Part shown: positions 11,753-21,606 of the stretch, piece after piece | Layout: each line of letters opens with the position of its first letter | How positions within the stretch are numbered: the stretch's first letter is position 1 | Origin: Trichosporon coremiiforme | Lineage: Eukaryota > Basidiomycota > Tremellomycetes > Trichosporonales > Trichosporonaceae | Direction of reading: 5' to 3' | Assembly (NCBI GenBank): GCA_039545355.1 | Contig: BCJJ01000007.1 | Location: 1,488,001-1,552,000, forward strand | DNA length: 64,000 nt | Notes under the pieces: model-generated | Seen by the model: the letters and a program-made list of their open reading frames with translations, nothing else | Database searches by the model: none | Told to the model about the DNA's origin: nothing | Program-made: the position numbers and the translations under genes

Positions 11753-12308
11753 GGTGAGCTGCCTCGGGGCGACCGGGGGGAGTAAGGTGTGGACTGAACA
11801 GCGCAGTAGAGAGTGGGAGGGTCGAGCCAACTGATAGGGTCGGCGGTTCGAAGGGATGCGGCAAAGCCGGTGAGCGTGAGATGAGAAAGCTCCAGGTCGG
11901 AGCGAGGAAGCCGATGGAGGAGGTCTCAGCGTTCCCCACCGGATACTTGCTGCGGTTTCAGGTCTATTCTGCTGTGAGATCTCGGAACGCCACAGGGCGC
12001 ACCTCGCCGCCCCCCGCCGCTGACGTCGAACCGTCTCCCACTTGCCCGCAGCAAACCTCTACGTCACAACAATCACAATTGCATTAGGGTACATACAGGC
12101 TTATACACGAACGTCCATGTGCACGCGCCCGCGGCGTTCGGGCTGGGTCGCGCATTACGCTAGTCTTGCGGGGTAGTTGGTCAAGAAAAGATACTGGTAC
12201 ACTCTGTGGTGGGGCTTATCCATTGTGGGTGGCAGGACAGTGTCTTGTGCGGTGTTCGGGGATCTCGGTGGGAAGTGGAGGGATTCAGAGGTGATGGTGC
12301 AGTCGGGC
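11753..12308. other. intergenic, no gene seen
   Basis: This is upstream of F-box gene 1 and downstream of F-box gene 2, both on the minus strand. No supported feature was found. Confidence 0.45.
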
Positions 12309-13346
12309 TCAGCGGTCCTCTCGATAGACTGCGAGCCAGCTTGCGATCCGGTCGGGCGTGACGGCAGCCCGCGCCTTGCCGTGCATAGGGTCTGCTTCGA
12401 GGTATCGTCTCTCGAGCTCTTCCTCCCACCGCCGTCGCTCCTGCGGTGCAAAGACGTGGTCGCTCTCCTCGCTGGTCAGGTACTCTGACAACTTCACGAG
12501 GCGGAGCTTCTTGAGCCCGTTATCTGTCCACTCGGGGTCGTCGGCGTGCAGGCTGGCGTTGCGGGCTCGGAGCTCCGTCCTCAACGCGGTCAGGCAGGCG
12601 GCATCGGGCGCAACCCAGTCGGGAAGCACGACCGTGACTGGCGTCATGGAGGCGTGGTCGAGGAGCGACAGCGACCCCTTCGAAGCGAGGAAGTGGTACA
12701 GCCGCTTGTAGTGCGAAGCGCGGGACTCGTACCCCTCAGCGCCGGTATCGAAGAGTACAGCGACATTGGGGCGGGCGCGAGCGTCGACGCCGAGGGACAG
12801 GAGGAGGTGGCCGAGAGGGAGGGCGAGGAGCTCGCTTGGGTGCGGCTCCGACGACGCTGGCGGCTGGCGGATGATAACTGCCGTTCGGCGAGCGGTAGGC
12901 AGTTCGGGGAGGAAAGTGAAGCCCGCAAACAGCGGAGGTCGGTCGAGCACGAGTAGCGGCAGTTCACCACTGACGTCGCCGAGCTCGACGCCGCGCTTGT
13001 GCATTCTGAGCCTGAGAGCACGGAGCGCCGGTGGGAGAGTTCCGCACTCCGGTCTCGGGGGCCGGACATCGAGCGCCCTCACGTGCCGCGCATACCTGTG
13101 CAGATTGGCGGGGCAGACGGCGGGCTCGGGCGACGCAGAGCTCGCAAGCGTGATCTGGCGGTAGAGGGCGGGAACGCAGGCATCGTGCCAGAGAGAGTTG
13201 ACCCGGACGAGGGCCGCGAGTTCGGCTTGGCTGAGAGATTGCTCGGCGACGAGCAGGAGAAGCTCGGGCGGGAGTGGCGAGAGCGGGCCGTCGCCTAGGT
13301 GTGTGTGGATGGCTGTGGTGACTGGCGCGGTGAGGGCGATGGCCAT
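12309..13346 (-). CDS. F-box protein 2, intact
   Basis: This single-exon gene encodes 345 residues. The open frame extends further upstream, but the ATG at 13346 (MAIALTAPVTT) puts the F-box at the usual N-terminal place. The F-box reads LPPELLLLVAEQSLSQAELAALVRVNSLWHDACVPALY at about residues 25-62 (a known Skp1-binding fold). The rest resembles the other F-box genes in this window in layout: a YARHVRALDVRPP segment, a central beta/alpha region and a charged C-terminus. No LRR, WD40 or Kelch repeats are visible, so the substrate-binding part is unclassified. Composition is GC-rich and strongly biased, as in expressed genes of the window. A role in SCF ubiquitylation is inferred from the F-box only. 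Confidence 0.75.
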   Translation of the reverse strand: MAIALTAPVTTAIHTHLGDGPLSPLPPELLLLVAEQSLSQAELAALVRVNSLWHDACVPALYRQITLASSASPEPAVCPANLHRYARHVRALDVRPPRPECGTLPPALRALRLRMHKRGVELGDVSGELPLLVLDRPPLFAGFTFLPELPTARRTAVIIRQPPASSEPHPSELLALPLGHLLLSLGVDARARPNVAVLFDTGAEGYESRASHYKRLYHFLASKGSLSLLDHASMTPVTVVLPDWVAPDAACLTALRTELRARNASLHADDPEWTDNGLKKLRLVKLSEYLTSEESDHVFAPQERRRWEEELERRYLEADPMHGKARAAVTPDRIASWLAVYREDR

Positions 13347-14609
13347 GGTCGCGCCGGGCTGGCTAAGTAGCTTGAATGAGGTGAGTAGTGGATGAGAGGT
13401 GTGTGCGATGGAAGACTGATGAAGAGGACCGGGGGTGGCAAGATCGCGGCTGCCCGATGCATTGAAAACGGATGCACCAGGACTGCGGGTCTGCAGGCGG
13501 CCGGGGCCTCCACCCCCGCGCGCCCCGCGTCTGGTGTTCCGCCCACCTGGCCAAAGCAAGAATTGCCTGGGTCGCCTGACTTATGACGCGTGACTGCGCG
13601 TGACCCTTTGACTCATCACCCAAGCATTCTCGGCGCGGCCCGGATGCCGAGCCGTGAAGCCCCCAAGCCTTCCCTCGGTCTCCCCTGTAATCAACGCCGC
13701 ACAAACATCTGTCTACATCATAGCCTTCGCGAATCCGAAGCATCCACGACCATCTGACTTACGCCGACGCTCCAACGCAGGCTCCAACACATGCTCCAGT
13801 CGCAGCCATCTCGGGCTGATGCATGCAAGCAACGCGAGAGGGGCGTGAGAAGCAGGCGGGACGGCGGGTCCGCACGGGTCTGCCTAACCCCCGACACGGC
13901 GTTAACGGGTGTGTTCCGGCCTCGGCGACCCATTTATCCATTTACAGATGATAATCCCCGCTTGATAAGCCGCCGAAAAGGAATATTTACAGGCTAATGT
14001 TTCCAAGGTTGATTGATCTGATTCCGTTGACTGCGATTCGCACGATCCGCCGCACTTTCGGGTCGGGCCTGGACAGATCTCGACTTGGATGAACCAAGAT
14101 GCCGAGCCTGGCCAATCGGGACGCTGCTAGCCATCCGTCCCCGCCCTTCCGGTCGTTCTGGCCACTCCAAACGACCAAGTCTAGCCATCTGCCCCCGCGA
14201 CAACGGTCCGAGCTTCCCACCGTGTGGTTCGTCGAACACGGCTTATCTAAGGGTCTCCGACAATCTCGGCGATCAAAGCATTCCACCAACCGCGGGCCAG
14301 AGGTGCTTCGTTTGGTGCACTGGTCGTGTGCCGCTCGGATCCAAAGAGAGGCTCTGTAAATGGCTCCCGGTGAATGACCACCTACGGGCTCTGTCAAGTA
14401 GCAATTCATCATAGTTGAACTGGAACCGCAGCGTCTCGGAGTGCTCGGCTGTAGGACCCCGTTTCGGCAGGCTGATTGACCAATTGTCCCCAGGTCGGCG
14501 AGCAACCGCTCTAACGAAAGCTCGCCTGAACTCTCGTATGCGCGCTACAGAAGCAAACCCAGGCAAACTTCACCAGATCTGCAAAAGAACCCTCCACCGA
14601 CCAGCCACG
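13347..14609. promoter_or_regulatory. divergent upstream region of F-box gene 2 and the lectin-like pseudogene
   Basis: The region is about 1.26 kb with no convincing coding frame on either strand. GATA-type cores (TTGATAAG near 13961) occur, but their use is unknown. Confidence 0.35.
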
Positions 14610-15150
14610 ATGCTCGCTGCCTCTCTGACCGCCCTGCTGTCACTCACCGCGCTCTCCGCCTCGGCGAAGCAGCGGGTCGAATCGCCCGACCCAACCTGGC
14701 GCATCATCCTGCTTTTGGAGGAGTACAGCGTCTTCCGCTGCCTCGACAACCGTGACGGGCGCAAGTCGCCCGGCAACCCCTTGCAAGTCTGGGAGTGCCA
14801 CGGGAACAACAACCAGCAGTGGCGCTGGATGGAACCTTTGGACAGGCCCGGGGCGCCGACTCTGAAAGCAGCAGACAGATGGAAGTTGCTCGACGTATAG
14901 AAGGAGTCCCCGCCTTTTCTCTACCAGCTTAAGGATACGGAGCTGTGTCTCGGATACGATATGGACAGCGTTGAACTCAGTGAGCAACTCCAGTGAGGAA
15001 GAGGGTCTGATGATTAGAAAATACGGCAAGTGCTATGCTTGTGTTGTGGCCCTACACGAAGGCTCCGGCTTTCTATTATAACAGGGCCACAAACGCGATG
15101 CACATCTGGGGGGATGGGACACAGCCCAAGCCTGGTGAGTGGCCGCGATT
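14610..15150 (+). pseudogene. secreted beta-trefoil lectin-like gene, probably decayed
   Basis: The ATG at 14610 opens a clear signal peptide (MLAASLTALLSLTALSASAKQ). It is followed by CLDNRDGRKSPGNPLQVWECH and NNQQWRW, the QxW signature of ricin-B type beta-trefoil domains. The frame meets TAG at 14898-14900. It could continue if a 33-nt GTATAG...CTACCAG intron at 14895-14927 is removed, giving LKDTELCLGYDMD. Further homology to the intact neighbour at 16163 (RKYGKCYACVV against WSGKHLCAFVV, then FYYN...HIWGDG) is spread over shifted frames to about 15150. The donor after the YDMD segment is not conserved. I call it a decayed paralogue, but an unusual set of very small introns is not excluded. 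The 3' limit is approximate. Confidence 0.5.
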
Positions 15151-16106
15151 GGGTGAGACTGACAGACAGACGAGCCTGGGAAGAGGCTCTTCCTCAATGG
15201 ACCCCAGGACTCGCGCCTGGAGGACGGATCCACGTTGTTTCTACACAAGGATGGGAGGCATACGACCCAGTACTTCAACCCGGACCACGTTTCAGACTAG
15301 ACGGCTGTTCACTTTGGCATTAGGCGACTCCTATAGGAAAGCTGCCAGCGGTTATGCATCGAATGTAATCGTTAAGCACAATGGAAACAAGAGGGCCGTA
15401 GTCGGCCACCAGCCGGAACTAGAGCGGACGCAGCGAAGCCCGACATGCTCGGAGCACGGAGCTCACGGTTTCAGCCAACCTCAAGATAACCAAATTCGAA
15501 GCCCGAGGTCCCCGCAACAGGCTTCTATTGTTGCGGAATTCCGGTGCGGCCAGCCGAAAGAGACGGCCCGACTTGCAGGGTGACAATGATGCACTGTTCC
15601 CGATATTGGTTCATTCCCCCTCGCGACCATTGTTTGTCTCAACATAGGGGTTGTTCTCTGAAACCAGAGCGTGTGGATGAAGCCAGTTAGGGTGATTTAT
15701 GCGGGTGGTTGTGGCGGACAACACTAGGGTGTGTGCCAAAGAGCAGCAGGAGCAATGTCTTCGGTATCGCTTAGGCTTTAGAGCTGGACGATATGACGTC
15801 TCAACCCGGACGGGAAACGGGGCCAAGTCCCCCCACTTCGGCGCACTGATGAGCAGCACCCATTCCCTCAACAACCGCTGCGACACGCGGAGTCCAACCT
15901 TGGATTCCGGCCAAGCCGGAAGAACACTAACTGCTCCGATCGGTGAGGCCGGACAACAAAACATGCCGAGACAAGCCCGAGGTCTTATTGGACTGGCTGC
16001 CGTCTTCCCCTGTAGGGTCACCCTCTTGATCGATTTCTGAAGCACGCACGAGGACATGACCACCTACGATTTTCCTGTTGTCCATCGTCGGTCGCCGTGG
16101 ACCATG
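15151..16106. other. intergenic, no gene seen
   Basis: This is downstream of the lectin-like pseudogene and upstream of its intact paralogue. A 182-codon open frame overlaps the start of this stretch but has no recognisable features. Confidence 0.45.
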
Positions 16107-16112
16107 ATATAA
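16107..16112 (+). promoter_or_regulatory. TATA-like box of the secreted lectin-like gene
   Basis: The sequence atataa lies 51-56 bp before the ATG at 16163, a plausible TATA position for a short fungal leader. Confidence 0.4.
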
Positions 16113-16162
16113 GGCTGCCTCCTGCTGTGTAGGCTCACCACAGCCACTCACGTAACTACACC

Positions 16163-16865
16163 ATGCGCCTCATCTGCTTCATGCTCATGGCTGGTGCCGC
16201 CCTGGCGGTCCCATTCCGGAGCAAGCCTCCTCCACAATCGTACAAGTACGACCCAGAGCCAGACTGGCGCCTGAACTACACCATGGTAGAAGAGACCGGT
16301 ATCCGGGTGACTGGGCTGCGCTTCGCGCTCGACAACAAGGACTGGGTGCGGCAGGAGAAGGCGCACGCGCAGATCTGGTCCTACCACGGCGGCGACAACC
16401 AGCGCTGGTACGTGTTCAACAAGCTCGGCGCGAATGCGACGACGTCCACTGGCGAACAGCTGTTCCGGCTCATGCGGAAGGACAGCGGCTTCTGCCTCAA
16501 CTTCTACCATGACAGTGAGTCGAACGAGTGGGTGGTATGAGCTGACACGGCGCAGCGATCCGCCAAGACATGATTCCCCACAAGGACATCGACCTTCTCA
16601 TCGTGCCGTGCAAGGAGGCGACGGAGTTCTTCTGGTCCGGCAAGCACCTCTGCGCCTTCGTCGTCCGTAAGTACACACGAGCCCAGTCAAAGGCATCCTC
16701 GGCTGACGAACAGTGGGCAAGCCGTACTACTGCATGGAGCTCAAGGGCAAGAAAACGACATTCTACGACGGGGTGCCACTCGTTGTTAACTCACAAGGGG
16801 ACCATCGCATCGAGTGGGAGAAATACGACGTAAAGGAGTCGAGCCCTTTGTCGGACAATTCCTGA
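16163..16865 (+). CDS. secreted beta-trefoil (ricin-B-like) protein
   Basis: Exons 16163-16514, 16556-16666 and 16714-16865 encode 204 residues. The introns are 41 and 47 nt, GTGAGT/CAG and GTAAGT/CAG. A signal peptide (MRLICFMLMAGAALA) is followed by VPFRSKPPPQ. A single strong QxW-type motif is seen (HGGDNQRWYVF, about residues 73-84). Repeated hydrophobic blocks LFRLMRKDSGFCLNFY and LCAFVVLGKPYYCMEL suggest further trefoil lobes, but these are weak. Ricin-B domains commonly bind sugars, and secretion suggests an extracellular or cell-wall role. The upstream paralogue at 14610 is decayed. The fold assignment is moderate and the ligand unknown. Confidence 0.7.
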
Positions 16866-17189
16866 GGAGTCTTTGTCATCAGTCGGTTATTGTTATCGGG
16901 CAAGATGCATTGTGACCTACAACAACAGCTTCGCACTATCATTCTTTTGACTGAGAATCACCTCATCCCCTAGAGCTCCCGAAAGACGATTCATTTCTAA
17001 CGCTCGTAGAGGCCGGTTTTAGCACAGCTGCAGCGCGACGTCGCCCCGCTCATGAAATTGCCAAATTATTGGAAAGCGCCACCCTCGCAAATCGCAGAAT
17101 CGCATTCTGTACATAAGCAACGCGCTTGACAAACTGTCATGGAAGCCGTTCACAGCTCGCGCTGTTCCAGTGGTTAGTATTACGTCCTA

Positions 17190-17260
17190 ACATCTATGGT
17201 GAAATGGTATCATGCATCGTTGCCATCGATGCGGTGGGGGTTCGATTCCCCCTGGATGTA
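17190..17260 (+). tRNA. tRNA-Gly(GCC): tRNA-Gly (GCC), no intron
   Basis: The acceptor arm ACATCTA pairs with TGGATGT (one G-T pair). The anticodon stem is CATCG/CGATG with loop TTGCCAT (anticodon GCC). The T arm is GGGGG-TTCGATT-CCCCC, with discriminator A. Length is 71 nt. The same gene with an 8-nt intron lies at 60656. Confidence 0.95.
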
Positions 17261-17546
17261 TCTTTTGTGCTTTTTCCTCCCCAATCATTGCCCCGGCGTC
17301 CTTTGTGATATCCGAGGCAGCAAGGCTTTGACAAGGCGAGTCAACGCCAGTAGTGTTTCGTGGGGTGTTTCATCCAGGCCCAGGCAGGCACTGCTGATCT
17401 CTGTGCTTCAAATACGCATTTCCGGCATGAGCGACTTTTGGCGCCCGAGCGCACCCAGTTTCGCCAACCCTCGATATGCCAAGGTAGAAGGTGTTGCGTT
17501 CACAGGCTTGCATTTACACTTGCACAGTGTTCAGCACACGATTAAG
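17261..17546. other. 3' flank of tRNA-Gly and of the minus-strand gene, no gene seen
   Basis: A short T-rich stretch (tcttttgtgctttttcc) directly follows the tRNA and would serve as the RNA polymerase III terminator. Nothing else is recognised. Confidence 0.5.
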
Positions 17547-18362
17547 CTACTTGATATCTGAGGGCTGGCCTGTTTCAGCGGCGAGAGTAAGCGCCGAGGT
17601 GACTAATGCGATATCAACTCTGACCACGTTCGCTGCAGGCTCGTCGAGGAGGAGGGAGTGGCGCTCGGCCCACTCCTGACGGTACATGGGCGGGAGGAGC
17701 TCAACGGCAAAGTCCTCCGAGTCGTCGGCGTGTTTGACCTGAATGGGGAATCTGGGTGGTGTTTCCGGCGGTTCGGGCGAGGTTGGGCGCATGATGGGTG
17801 TCATGGGTGCGCTTTCTGGGGCGGTGGGAGCGAGCGGCGTGATGGGTGCGATTGGGGTGGAGGGCGTGGACGACGCCTCGGAGATGGGTGCAATGGGTGT
17901 GCCCAGCGTTGGCGGGGTCGGCGACGTGAGGCGGCGGGGCATGCGTGACCGGCCGGGAGGTGTGGTAGGCGGTGACGCGGTGGGTGCTTCGGAGCACGTA
18001 GGGATGGCTGGAGCCATGGCTCCCGGTGGTAGAGAGGGACCAGCGCTCTTCTTCTCCTTTTCCTTCTCCGTCATGCTGTGAACAGCCAGTGTACGCTCGA
18101 TGCCTGGTGAGCTGGAGCGACGCAACCGGTGCAGCATGCCGGTGTACCCTGCGTGCTCGGATGGGTCCGAGTTGGCGAACCCTTGCTCCAGGTATACGCC
18201 GTCGGATTCATTCCGGTTGGGCGAGTAGAGGTACTTCCAGACCAGCACAGCGAGAACGAGACACACGATCGTCACGCCCCCCACAATGCCGGCGATGAGA
18301 CCGATCTTCGACGCCGGCAACGTATTGCGTCGCTGGAGCGTAGAGCGCCGGAGGGTCGTCAT
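17547..18362 (-). CDS. PY-tail family protein 5, without ectodomain
   Basis: This single-exon gene encodes 271 residues from the ATG at 18362 (MTTLRRST). The open frame upstream has only a GTG. There is no signal peptide. A short basic N-terminus leads into one transmembrane helix (IGLIAGIVGGVTIVCLVLAV, about residues 20-44) followed by a long Pro/Thr/Ser-rich cytosolic segment with repeated PIAPI and SPTPPT-like units. Near the C-terminus sits ELLPPMYRQEW, the family PPxY motif, then ERHSLLLDEP. It resembles the membrane-plus-tail part of full-length members, as if exons 1 and 2 were lost. No upstream exon carrying an ectodomain was found in the 750 bp before it. Topology (N-out) and partner (WW-domain ligase) are inferred. 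Confidence 0.75.
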   Translation of the reverse strand: MTTLRRSTLQRRNTLPASKIGLIAGIVGGVTIVCLVLAVLVWKYLYSPNRNESDGVYLEQGFANSDPSEHAGYTGMLHRLRRSSSPGIERTLAVHSMTEKEKEKKSAGPSLPPGAMAPAIPTCSEAPTASPPTTPPGRSRMPRRLTSPTPPTLGTPIAPISEASSTPSTPIAPITPLAPTAPESAPMTPIMRPTSPEPPETPPRFPIQVKHADDSEDFAVELLPPMYRQEWAERHSLLLDEPAANVVRVDIALVTSALTLAAETGQPSDIK

Positions 18363-19114
18363 CTCGACGAGGATGCAGGATACGATCGCAAGCTCGCGCT
18401 GTCGGAGTCTGGTGGCTGAATGGTCGGTGGAGAGAGAAAAATGAAACACCGAGGTGTGTTGGAGTCCGGGTACGATGCCTGCAACGAGCTCGGACGGTCA
18501 CGGCTGCTTCGAGTGAGCTATGCGCCCACACACTCTTGCATGGGTGTCAGGCACTACACTCGCAGCATGCATGGGTGCGAGATCTGTGTACTGTGTGCAT
18601 CGCCAAGCTTGCTCCTTCACCACTTGCTGCTTCTGAAGAGAGCTCCGACGCTGATAAGATGTAGGGCTATCTCCATGCGCGCTTGCTCTTGGAGGACCAA
18701 TCTCAGGCACTCAATGCGCCGGTCAACATTGACGGATGAGCCTGCACTACCAACTGCCGCAGTCCACTTGCTTCCACCGATCACTCTTGGGACAAGTGGC
18801 CGTCGTACAACCCCGCCATCATGTCGTGATGTCACTCGACTCACCAACACATGCGTCAGCTGGCTCTCCTTGATGATATCAAACAAACCTGAGATCGCAG
18901 GACTGACCCTGACGACCTCCGGGCCGAAGCCCTGTTTTCGTGATGTTGTCGCCAAATGGAAGCCTTGGGCCCAGACCGACTGGTCATGCAGAGCACGACG
19001 CGTAGGACCAAGGTGCATAAAACAGATAGTAACAGAATTTTACGACGCTGTCTAGCAGTGGGACTAATCTGGATATCTATCGCCAACGTTAAGGCGTGCC
19101 GCACTTGGGCCGTT
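18363..19114. other. intergenic, no gene seen
   Basis: This lies between two minus-strand family genes. It is the likely promoter of member 5 and terminator of member 6. A 211-codon plus-strand open frame overlapping it shows no features. Confidence 0.45.
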
Positions 19115-20825
19115 CTACTTGGCGGGTCGAGGATGGAAGGAGCCCTGATCACCAAACTCGGAGCTGTACTTTGGGGGGAGATCATCCTCGTCGTGGCCAA
19201 TAAGGGCATACCTGCGACCAGTGGAGCCATGTAGGCCGGTCGAGGGTGCTGCAGAGCCTGTTGAGCCTTCCGTTGGGAGCGACCCTGTGGCTGTGATCGT
19301 GCCGCTGTACCTGTTGGCACTCCCCGATGCAACTGGCAGGGTTTGGTTCCTAGTTGGAACGGAGGGAGGAGAGCTTGAAGTGGCGGGTAACTCGCCCGTG
19401 TAAGCTGCCTGATCGGGTTCACCTTCTTGAGCGAGTTGTGCCATGAACGGCTCGATGGGCTCGGGCTGGGTATTCGTGTCTACTTCGAATGGAGTTTGAG
19501 CTCGGTTGATGATTCATCTGCGAACGCGAATGAAGAGGAGAGCAACGACAAGGCCAAGAACCGTACCCCCTACGCCTGAGCCCACCGCAGACCCGACGAG
19601 CACAAGCTGCGTGATGTGTTTAGAGCCAGGCTTGAATTTGTAGTCACTGGGGTGAGTATCGTCAGACAGTGATTACTTACTAGTAATACGAGTATGATCG
19701 GATGTGGCTTACCGGACACCTCATCCGGTCTGTTGTCGGACCAACGAACAGTGTGTATCTAACTGACGGGTCGATAGGAAAGAGGAACAGGGTACGCTGT
19801 ATGTCGTTCTGAGGCTTGAGAGAGAGAGAGGTAGGAAGTCTCTCGTCCACCCACCAGAATGGCGGTGGGTCCAAGTATGCGTAGCATTCGAAAAGTCCAG
19901 GATCTCCTTCGATCCCCTCGTCCATGTCATTCTCCCTGCCCACTGGGCCGAGCACCTCCACTAGCGTCGTATGTTCGGGTATCTTGTAAATGAGCTCCGT
20001 CTGCTCTCTTAAGAACACTGTGTCGCCATGAATGTCGTGCGCAATGGTACTTCTATTCCATTGCACCGTCTTCGTTTTATGGGCCCTGCGTAGCCTCGCC
20101 GCGGACCAGTTCGAGAGATACCAAAGCTTAACAGCGTCTGATACGGACCCATCAGGCTTGACCAGAGGGACGAGAAGCGATTGTGATTGCCAAGCCAGAA
20201 TGTCCAGCGGTCTGCGGTGTATTAGGGGCATGTGGCTGCATGAAAGGATCTAAACTCACGCTTGGGTCCGAACCGGAATGTAGAACCATAGACAGACAAA
20301 GCGGAAGTCGAGATCAAATGGTACCGTAAGCCGTCCATGATACGGCCAAGGGCGATTGGACAGCGCCTCTCTCATCAAGGTGTAGTACGGTGTTTTGAAG
20401 CTCCAGGGCCTGAGTTGGAACTTCTTGTTGAGTTTGTTGCCTTGACCTGATGCCCACTCGTTTCCCTCGATCCAAAGGGATACGTCCACTGTGCGTGTCT
20501 CGCCCATCCCGATCTGGCCCTCAATCTCGATCCCCGTGCCAACAAAGTCGAAGTCCATCTCAGCGAGTACTCGCTCGTCCCCGTAACCCTCCCTTTGAGG
20601 CTCATTGTAGTAACCTAGGCTGTCCTTCACCTTCGGTGCCGACCAGATCTTACCGAGCTCCTCGCTGTACCGCCATGTTGTGATGTTCAGCTGGGAAGCG
20701 TGCGTGAGATTGACCATAGGGGAGAGCGCGTCTATGCGGAACCGAACGGATGCGTTGAATGGCGAGCTCGCAACAGCCTTGGCACTCATCAACAGCGGCA
20801 GCACTCCAACGGACAGTGTCAGCAT
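19115..20825 (-). CDS. PY-tail family membrane protein 6, TGA directly after the membrane helix
   Basis: Exons are 20825-20260, 20211-19681 and 19646-19115, with introns of 48 and 34 nt, both phase 2. A signal peptide ends near KAVASSPF. Ectodomain 1 has FRIDALSPMVNLTHA and FDFVGTGIEIEG and ends at VRTQA. Ectodomain 2 has TELIYKIPEHTTLVEVLGPVG, CYAYLDPPPFWW and TLFLFPIDP, and ends SHIRSYSYY. Exon 3 encodes a helix (VLVGSAVGSGVGGTVLGLVV...LLFI) and RVRR, then TGA (complement of 19514-19516). The same frame stays open for a further 132 codons and ends with the family motif DDLPPKYSSEF, so the tail was coding recently. Without readthrough the product would be a tail-less receptor of about 410 residues. 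The TGA may derive from CGA. Confidence 0.7.
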
Positions 20826-21606
20826 AATGGGTGGTGCAAGAGGTGGGATGGAGAGTAGGCGAGTTCAGAAGATCCAGGAAGTCGCGCACTATGAGAGTTG
20901 AAGGGAAGCATTTGACCATTCCATCGTTTGTCGTAGCAACTGCGAGCGGTACAGCACCGTACAGACGCACTGTGCGAGCGGCCCGTTGCAAAGGGTGTCG
21001 CGGCTGCCTCGCTTCATGCGTGCTCGACGGCGATACATGGGTTAGCTATGATCGATGCCAAGAAATGCTAGCCGCCAGCTAGCTGCCGGAAACCGCTTGA
21101 GACATCAATGCGTCAGAAGCAGAAGCAGAAGCTAACTGAAACTGCACAGCATTAAGATCCACGTTTGTGGTTGACGGTGGAGCCACGGAGTTGAAGAGCA
21201 ATCGCGTCGCGCGTCGCCGTTGCCAACTGGCAAGATGCCGCAGATCACCGTGTTGTTTCAGTTCCAGTCCATTTCCCGTGGGGCAGAGAACACGGGATGG
21301 TCTCGGCCTCCTTTGGCCACTGCAGATGGTGAGTGATGCCCTCAGTCAGTAAGATCAGGGGGTCCCTCTGCGTTCTGCACGGTTTCCGTGACGAGAGAAG
21401 TGGTACATTGGGCCGACCCTTGCGACGTTGAAACCGAGTGCGCGGATCCTCTCGGCGATCGAGCACTTTGACCTCAAATCTAGTGCATCTTAGTTTCTTC
21501 AACACCCCGCCCCTATAGGCCTGAGAGGAGAAGGGCTTAAGCTGAAGTACAACAGCCGCATGGTGTTGCAGTCCAGAGCTGGATTCACGATTGCACAGTC
21601 CCTCTG
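20826..21606. other. intergenic, no gene seen
   Basis: This is the upstream region of member 6. It includes a short AGAAGC repeat at about 21115-21132. No coding features were seen. Confidence 0.45.

Noticed and set aside
12309..13559. N-terminal extension of F-box gene 2 to 13559
   Set aside because: The extra 71 codons have no ATG at the front, are Gly/Arg-rich and place the F-box unusually far in. The ATG at 13346 is better.
14895..14927. TAG in the lectin-like gene taken as proof of a pseudogene
   Set aside because: A 33-nt GTATAG...CTACCAG intron with a pyrimidine tract would remove it in frame, so the pseudogene call rests on later lesions as well.
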